Positions 60,184-64,000 of a stretch of 64,000 nt of DNA are shown here, piece by piece. The stretch is taken from assembly GCF_023898865.1 (NCBI RefSeq), contig NZ_JAGSOV010000005.1, positions 1-64,000 of the forward strand, in the 5' to 3' direction. Source of the stretch: Pseudonocardia humida (GTDB lineage Bacteria > Actinomycetota > Actinomycetes > Mycobacteriales > Pseudonocardiaceae). The translations under genes were made by a program, and so were the position numbers. The notes under the pieces are model-generated. The model saw only the letters and a list, made by a program, of their open reading frames with translations, did not search any database and was not told the DNA's origin. Positions within the stretch are counted from its first letter, which is position 1. Each line of letters starts with the position of its first letter.

Positions 60184-61465
60184 ATGTCTCCGGCCGAACT
60201 CGCCGCCACGGCAGACCGCATTCGCGCGGTCACCGTCGGGCTGCGCGAGAACGGTTCCGATCAAGACGCGCTGGACGCACTCGCGGCCACCCGGGAATTG
60301 ACCCGGGCGATATCGCAACTGCAGGTCGAGGCCGTGGCCGTGTTGCAGCGCAGCGGCGCGTTCGCCGCCGCCGGACACCGGCGACCCGACTCCGCGGTGG
60401 CCTCGGTACTGACTGTCGATCGGGGGCGGGCGCGGGAAATCGTGCGGGCTGCCGAGCACGTCGCCGCCCGAGTGGATCTGCAGGGGCAGGTGCTGCCGCC
60501 GGTGCTGCCCGCGATGGCTGCCGCGTTCAGCGCTGGTTCGGCCAGCCTGCAACAGGTCGACCTGATCGCCCGACTCCTCGACTCACCGGCGGCGCGGCGG
60601 ATCCCGCCCTACGCCTGGACCGGGATCGAGGAGCAGATCGCCGCGGTCGCCGACACGTCGACACCGACGGAGTTGGCCAGGTTCGGAGCCGAACTGGTGC
60701 GCGCCTACGACCAGGACGGCGCCGAACCCGACGACCGGGAACCCGTGCAGGTCAACGAACTACGACTCACCCCACTACCCGGCGGCGGCGGGAAGATCAG
60801 CGGGGTGTTCACCGACCCGGTCCGCTACGCCATGATCGCCACCGTCGTCGACGCCAAAGCCACCCCGCGCACCGCCCAAGACCCGCGCAGCGCCGCCGAA
60901 CGCAACGCCGACGCGTTGACCGAGATCTGCGGGTTCGTCGCCACCCACGGCGACACCATCCTCCCCACCACCGCCGGCGAACGCCCCCACATCGCCGTCA
61001 CGGTCAGGCTGGCCGACCTGGAGAACCGCGCCCGCGCCGCCTGCCTCGACCTCGGCGACACCCCCACCCCCGCCGCACTCCGAGCACTCTGCTGCGACGC
61101 CAAGGTCATCCCCATCGTCCTCGACGGCGACAGCCAACCCCTCGACATCGGGCGAGAAGCCCGCACCATCCCCCTCCCCATCCGCCGCGCGATCGTCGCC
61201 CGCGACCACGGATGCGCCCACCCCGGCTGCGACCGCCCACCCAGCTGGTGCGAATCCACCACATCAAAGAATGGGCCCGCGGCGGCCACACCAAAACCGA
61301 CAACCTCGTCATGCTGTGCTGGACACACCACCAAGAGATCCACTCCACGGAATGGGCCGTACGCATCGCCCGCGACGGCCTACCCGAATTCATTCCGCCC
61401 GCGTGGCTCGACAAAGAACGCAAACCCCGGCGCCACCCCAGAACCGGACCACCCGGACGCCTCGA
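60184..61465 (+). pseudogene. DUF222/HNH endonuclease gene, frameshifted inside the HNH motif
   Basis: Residues 1-350 read as a normal DUF222 protein of the 13E12 repeat family (AATRELTRAISQLQVEAVAV, ERNADALTEICGFVATHGDT). The zinc-finger part CAHPGCDRPPSWC is followed, after about base 61255, by the HNH core in another frame: HHIKEWARGGHTKTDN, then MLCWTHHQEIHSTEW and LPEFIPPAWLDKERKPRR. One extra base at 61255 would restore SWCE-x-HHIKEW. Neither frame meets a stop before the following genes, so the 3' end is also unclear; 61465 is where similarity ends. Either a decayed mobile-type nuclease or a consensus error. Confidence 0.78.
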
Positions 61466-61740
61466 CTCGACTCGACCAACACAGAACACCAACCCCGGCC
61501 GGAGTGTGTCCCGTGTTCCGCGCCGACCCCGTGGGCACAGGTGCCCACCCCGGTCCCGAAGCCCCTGCCGTCACGTCGGCACGCGCAGGCGCCGCCGGAG
61601 GCAAGCGAGACACCGCCGAAGCCAGCAGCAGCGCAGGCAGCAGCTCAGCCCGAAGATCGCACCGAGCAGGAGTTGCCCCACCGCCCCCGCCACCGGAAGG
61701 TGGGGTGCGCACCCACCCAGACGAGTTCCGGAGGAGCGCA

Positions 61741-61956
61741 ATGAGCAATCACGTCTACCACGTCACCGAGGTCGTGGGCACGTCGCCGACCAGCGTCGAC
61801 GACGCGATCCGGTCCGCGATCTCGCGGTCCTCGCAGACGTTGCGCAACCTGGACTGGTTCGAGACCACCGAGATCCGCGGGCACCTCGACGGCGGCGAGA
61901 TCAAGCACTTCCAGGTGACCCTGAAGGTCGGGTTCCGGCTCGAGGAGCTGAGCTGA
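61741..61956 (+). CDS. dodecin (flavin-storage protein)
   Basis: A 71-residue dodecin. The sequence SNHVYHVTEVVGTSPTSVDD, SRSSQTLRNLDWFETTEIRG and HFQVTLKVGFRLEE matches the whole family. Twelve copies form a hollow sphere that binds FMN/riboflavin (and in some bacteria CoA) and protects it from light and side reactions. The Trp in NLDWFE is the flavin-stacking residue. ATG at 61741 follows GGAGGAGCGCA. The shifted HNH frame runs into it by chance and is not a fusion. Confidence 0.95.
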   Translation: MSNHVYHVTEVVGTSPTSVDDAIRSAISRSSQTLRNLDWFETTEIRGHLDGGEIKHFQVTLKVGFRLEELS

Positions 61957-61994
61957 GCACTGCGGGGGCGCCGGCCCGCGACGTCGCGGCGGCG

Positions 61995-63125
61995 ATGGCC
62001 GGGGCGGCGCGGGCCTGGCTCGACACGCTCGAGCCCGACCAGCTCGGCGTCGCCACCGGGGCGGCGCCGAGCGGCGGTGACGACGGCGGCGGCGGCGACG
62101 GTGGGGCCGACGCCGAACGCAGGCGCTGGTTCTACACCCCTACCGACCACGGCGGGCTCACCGTGCACCAGCAGCGCCCCGCGCAGCAGCGGGCGGCGAT
62201 GCGGCTGGTCGCGTCCGGGCTGTCGGAGGCCGCCTACACGACCGTGGCCTCGGTGATGGGGCTGGAGAACGTGCTCGACCGCACGGAGGGCTTCGTCGCG
62301 CGGTTCGACCGCGAGCGCGGCCGCGACCCGGGCCTGTACTACCTGCGCGTGTTCGGCGAGCCCGGCGAGCGGGGGGCGTGGGGGTGGCGGTTCGGCGGGC
62401 ACCACGTGTCGCTGAACAACCTGGTCGTCGACGGGGCCGTGGTGGCCACGACGCCGTGCTTCCTGGGGGCCGACCCGGCCTCCGCGCCGCTGTTGGGCGG
62501 GGCTCGGCTGCGGCTGCTCGGGCGGGTCGAGGACCTGGCCCGCGAGCTCGTCCGCTCGCTCGCCCCGGAGGCGGCGGCCCGCGCGGTCCTGCTCGACCGG
62601 GCCCCGGCCGACATCGTGGCCGGCAACCGCACCCGGCTCACCGAGGGCGACCGGGCCATCCCGCTGACCGGGGTCTGGCGCGGGCGCTTCGCCGACGCCG
62701 CCGAGCAGCAGCGGCTGCAGGCGGCCAGCGACGCCATCGACGAGGCCAGCGGCCTCGACGGCGACGACCACCGGGCCGTCGCGCTGACCGACGCGCCCAA
62801 GGGGCTGGCGGCCGCCGAGCTCGACCGGGGGCAGCGGGAGGTCCTGCGGGCGCTGCTGGCCACCTACCTCGACCGCGTGCCCGCCGCCGTGTCCGCCACG
62901 GCGCGCTACGCGGACGACGCCGCGCTCGGCGCCGTGCACTTCGCGTGGGCGGGCTCCACGGCGCCCGGCGACCCGCACTACTACCGGCTGCAGGGCCCGC
63001 GGCTGCTGCTGGAGTGGGACAACACCCAGCGCGGCGCCAACCACGCGCACTCCGTGTGGCGCGACCCCGACGCCGACTTCGGGATCGACGCGCTCGCCGC
63101 GCACCGCGCCGCGCACCACCGCTGA
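61995..63125 (+). CDS. DUF3500 domain protein
   Basis: A 376-residue protein of the DUF3500 family. FYTPTDHGGLTVHQQRPAQQ, WRFGGHHVSLNNLVVDG, TPCFLGADPA and the end HYYRLQGPRLLLEWDNTQRG with NHAHSVWRDPDADFG fit the family, which has several conserved His/Asp that suggest a metal-dependent role; no function is established. ATG at 61995 falls inside what should be the first helix, so translation may begin a little upstream at the non-standard CTG (61953) that overlaps the dodecin stop. An Asp/Gly-rich insert lies near residues 30-40. Confidence 0.83.
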   Translation: MAGAARAWLDTLEPDQLGVATGAAPSGGDDGGGGDGGADAERRRWFYTPTDHGGLTVHQQRPAQQRAAMRLVASGLSEAAYTTVASVMGLENVLDRTEGFVARFDRERGRDPGLYYLRVFGEPGERGAWGWRFGGHHVSLNNLVVDGAVVATTPCFLGADPASAPLLGGARLRLLGRVEDLARELVRSLAPEAAARAVLLDRAPADIVAGNRTRLTEGDRAIPLTGVWRGRFADAAEQQRLQAASDAIDEASGLDGDDHRAVALTDAPKGLAAAELDRGQREVLRALLATYLDRVPAAVSATARYADDAALGAVHFAWAGSTAPGDPHYYRLQGPRLLLEWDNTQRGANHAHSVWRDPDADFGIDALAAHRAAHHR

Positions 63126-63151
63126 GCCGCCCGACCGGGCATGCTGCTGCG

Positions 63152-64000
63152 GTGGAACCCGTCACCGCGGTGGTGAACCCGGCAGCCGGTCGCGGGGCGG
63201 CGCTCGTCGTCGCCCGGCGGCTGGTCGAGGCCCTGCCCGCGGGCGGCGTCGAGGTGGCGCAGACGCGCGACCCCGCGCACGCCCGCGAGATCGCCGAACA
63301 GGCCTGCGCGCAGGGGCGCACCGTGCTCGCCGTCGGCGGCGACGGGTTGGCCGGCTGCGTGGCCGGGCCCGTCGTGGCGGCGGGCGGGGTGCTGGCCATG
63401 GCCCCGGCCGGGCGGGGCAACGACTTCGCCCGCCAGCTGGGGCTGCCCACCGACCCGGCCGCGGTCGCCGAGGTGCTGCTGACCGGGCGAATCCGCCACG
63501 TCGACGTCCTGGAGAGCGGCGGCCGGGTGGTGCTGGGCAGCGTCTACGCCGGCGTCGACTCGGCGGCCAACGCGATCGCCAACGCCCGACCGGGCGTGCC
63601 CGGCGCGCTGGTCTACCCCTACAGCGCGGTGCGCGCCCTACTCACGTTCCGCCCGGCCGGGTTCCGGCTCGGCGTCGACGGCGAGGAGTGGTCGGCGCGC
63701 GGCTACTCGGTCGTGGTCGCGAACTCCGGCTTCTACGGCGCGGGCATGCACATCGTGCCCACCGCCGAGGTCGACGACGGGCTGCTGGACGTGCTGGTCA
63801 TCCCCGACTCGTCGCGCTGGACGCTGATCGCCTCGATGCGCGAGGTGTACTCGGGCACCCACCTGCGCCGCCCGGACGTGCGGGTGCGCCGCGGTCGGGA
63901 GGTCGAGCTGAGCATCGACCGGCCGCTGCCCGTCTACGCCGACGGCGAGCCGTTCGCCGACGCCCCGCTGCGGGTGCGCGTCCGACCGGGCGCGCTGCGG
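63152..64000 (+). CDS. diacylglycerol kinase-family lipid kinase, cut by the window edge
   Basis: 283 codons from GTG at 63152 stay open to the last base. The start VTAVVNPAAGRGAALVVARR, the nucleotide motif VLAVGGDGLAGCVAGPVV, APAGRGNDFARQLGLP and VANSGFYGAGMHIVPTAEVD match the DAGK/YegS family, whose members phosphorylate diacylglycerol or related lipids at the inner membrane face. Only a short C-terminus is missing. The usual GGDGT is GGDGL here, which is unusual. CATGCT six bases upstream could be a leaderless -10. Confidence 0.87.
   Translation, partial: MEPVTAVVNPAAGRGAALVVARRLVEALPAGGVEVAQTRDPAHAREIAEQACAQGRTVLAVGGDGLAGCVAGPVVAAGGVLAMAPAGRGNDFARQLGLPTDPAAVAEVLLTGRIRHVDVLESGGRVVLGSVYAGVDSAANAIANARPGVPGALVYPYSAVRALLTFRPAGFRLGVDGEEWSARGYSVVVANSGFYGAGMHIVPTAEVDDGLLDVLVIPDSSRWTLIASMREVYSGTHLRRPDVRVRRGREVELSIDRPLPVYADGEPFADAPLRVRVRPGALR

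Noticed and set aside
61255..61257. Programmed frameshift in the HNH gene
   Set aside because: No slippery heptamer or downstream structure typical of programmed shifting is seen; a simple indel explains it.
60184..61956. Apparent fusion of a DUF222 protein with dodecin
   Set aside because: The frame reaches dodecin only after leaving the HNH frame near 61255. Dodecin has its own ATG and a strong ribosome binding site at 61741.

Overview
The window is very GC-rich DNA with dense genes, many GTG starts, GTGA/ATGA start-stop overlaps, several apparently leaderless regulator genes, dodecin, DUF222/HNH, SARP and LAL regulators. This points to a soil actinomycete, most likely of the Pseudonocardiaceae (Pseudonocardia-like); the genus is inference. 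No rRNA, tRNA, CRISPR array or complete insertion sequence was seen.

Layout. 1-9802 is an L-rhamnose locus: on the minus strand an ATPase, two permeases and a binding protein (rhaT, rhaP, rhaQ, rhaS), then mutarotase rhaM, isomerase rhaI and a bifunctional aldolase/dehydrogenase, with the start of another gene at the left edge; a LacI-type regulator is divergent and a perfect palindrome lies between. 9836-14448 holds a hydrolase, a NarL-type two-component pair and small envelope or unknown proteins. 14743-20098 contains DoxX, acetoacetate-CoA ligase with a displaced 206-bp copy of its 3' end, a YibE/F membrane protein and a broken DUF1684 gene. 20288-25048 is a leader-peptide candidate, two luciferase-like monooxygenases and an orphan HypX. 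25077-38136 carries several regulator/enzyme pairs with readable operators (MarR/haloalkane dehalogenase, TetR/FAD monooxygenase, Ohr/TetR/nitronate monooxygenase), a D-aminoacylase-like amidohydrolase and a 1043-residue phosphatase that joins PAS, GAF, PP2C, anti-sigma kinase and STAS modules. 38270-47842 has a LAL regulator, an ECF sigma unit with a permuted papain-like protein, an aldo-keto reductase, an SDR without the usual catalytic Tyr-Lys pair and a GGDEF-EAL protein.

The most unusual region is 47852-53650: a MauE-like redox membrane protein, a SARP regulator fused to a methyltransferase-like domain, a 64-residue peptide with eight cysteines behind an Ala-rich cleavage site, a TlpA/MauD-type thioredoxin, an ABC exporter without its own peptidase domain, and an S26 signal peptidase. 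Together they look like a dedicated pathway that makes, oxidises, exports and trims a disulfide-rich secreted peptide.

53559-64000 has an MFS transporter, a ChvE/MmsA/MmsB-type sugar transporter operon with its own operator, a SRPBCC protein, a frameshifted DUF222/HNH gene behind an SOS-box-like site, dodecin, a DUF3500 protein and the start of a diacylglycerol-kinase-family gene cut by the window edge. Three genes (near 19815, 28530 and 61255) are broken by apparent small indels, so either real decay or consensus errors in the assembly should be considered.
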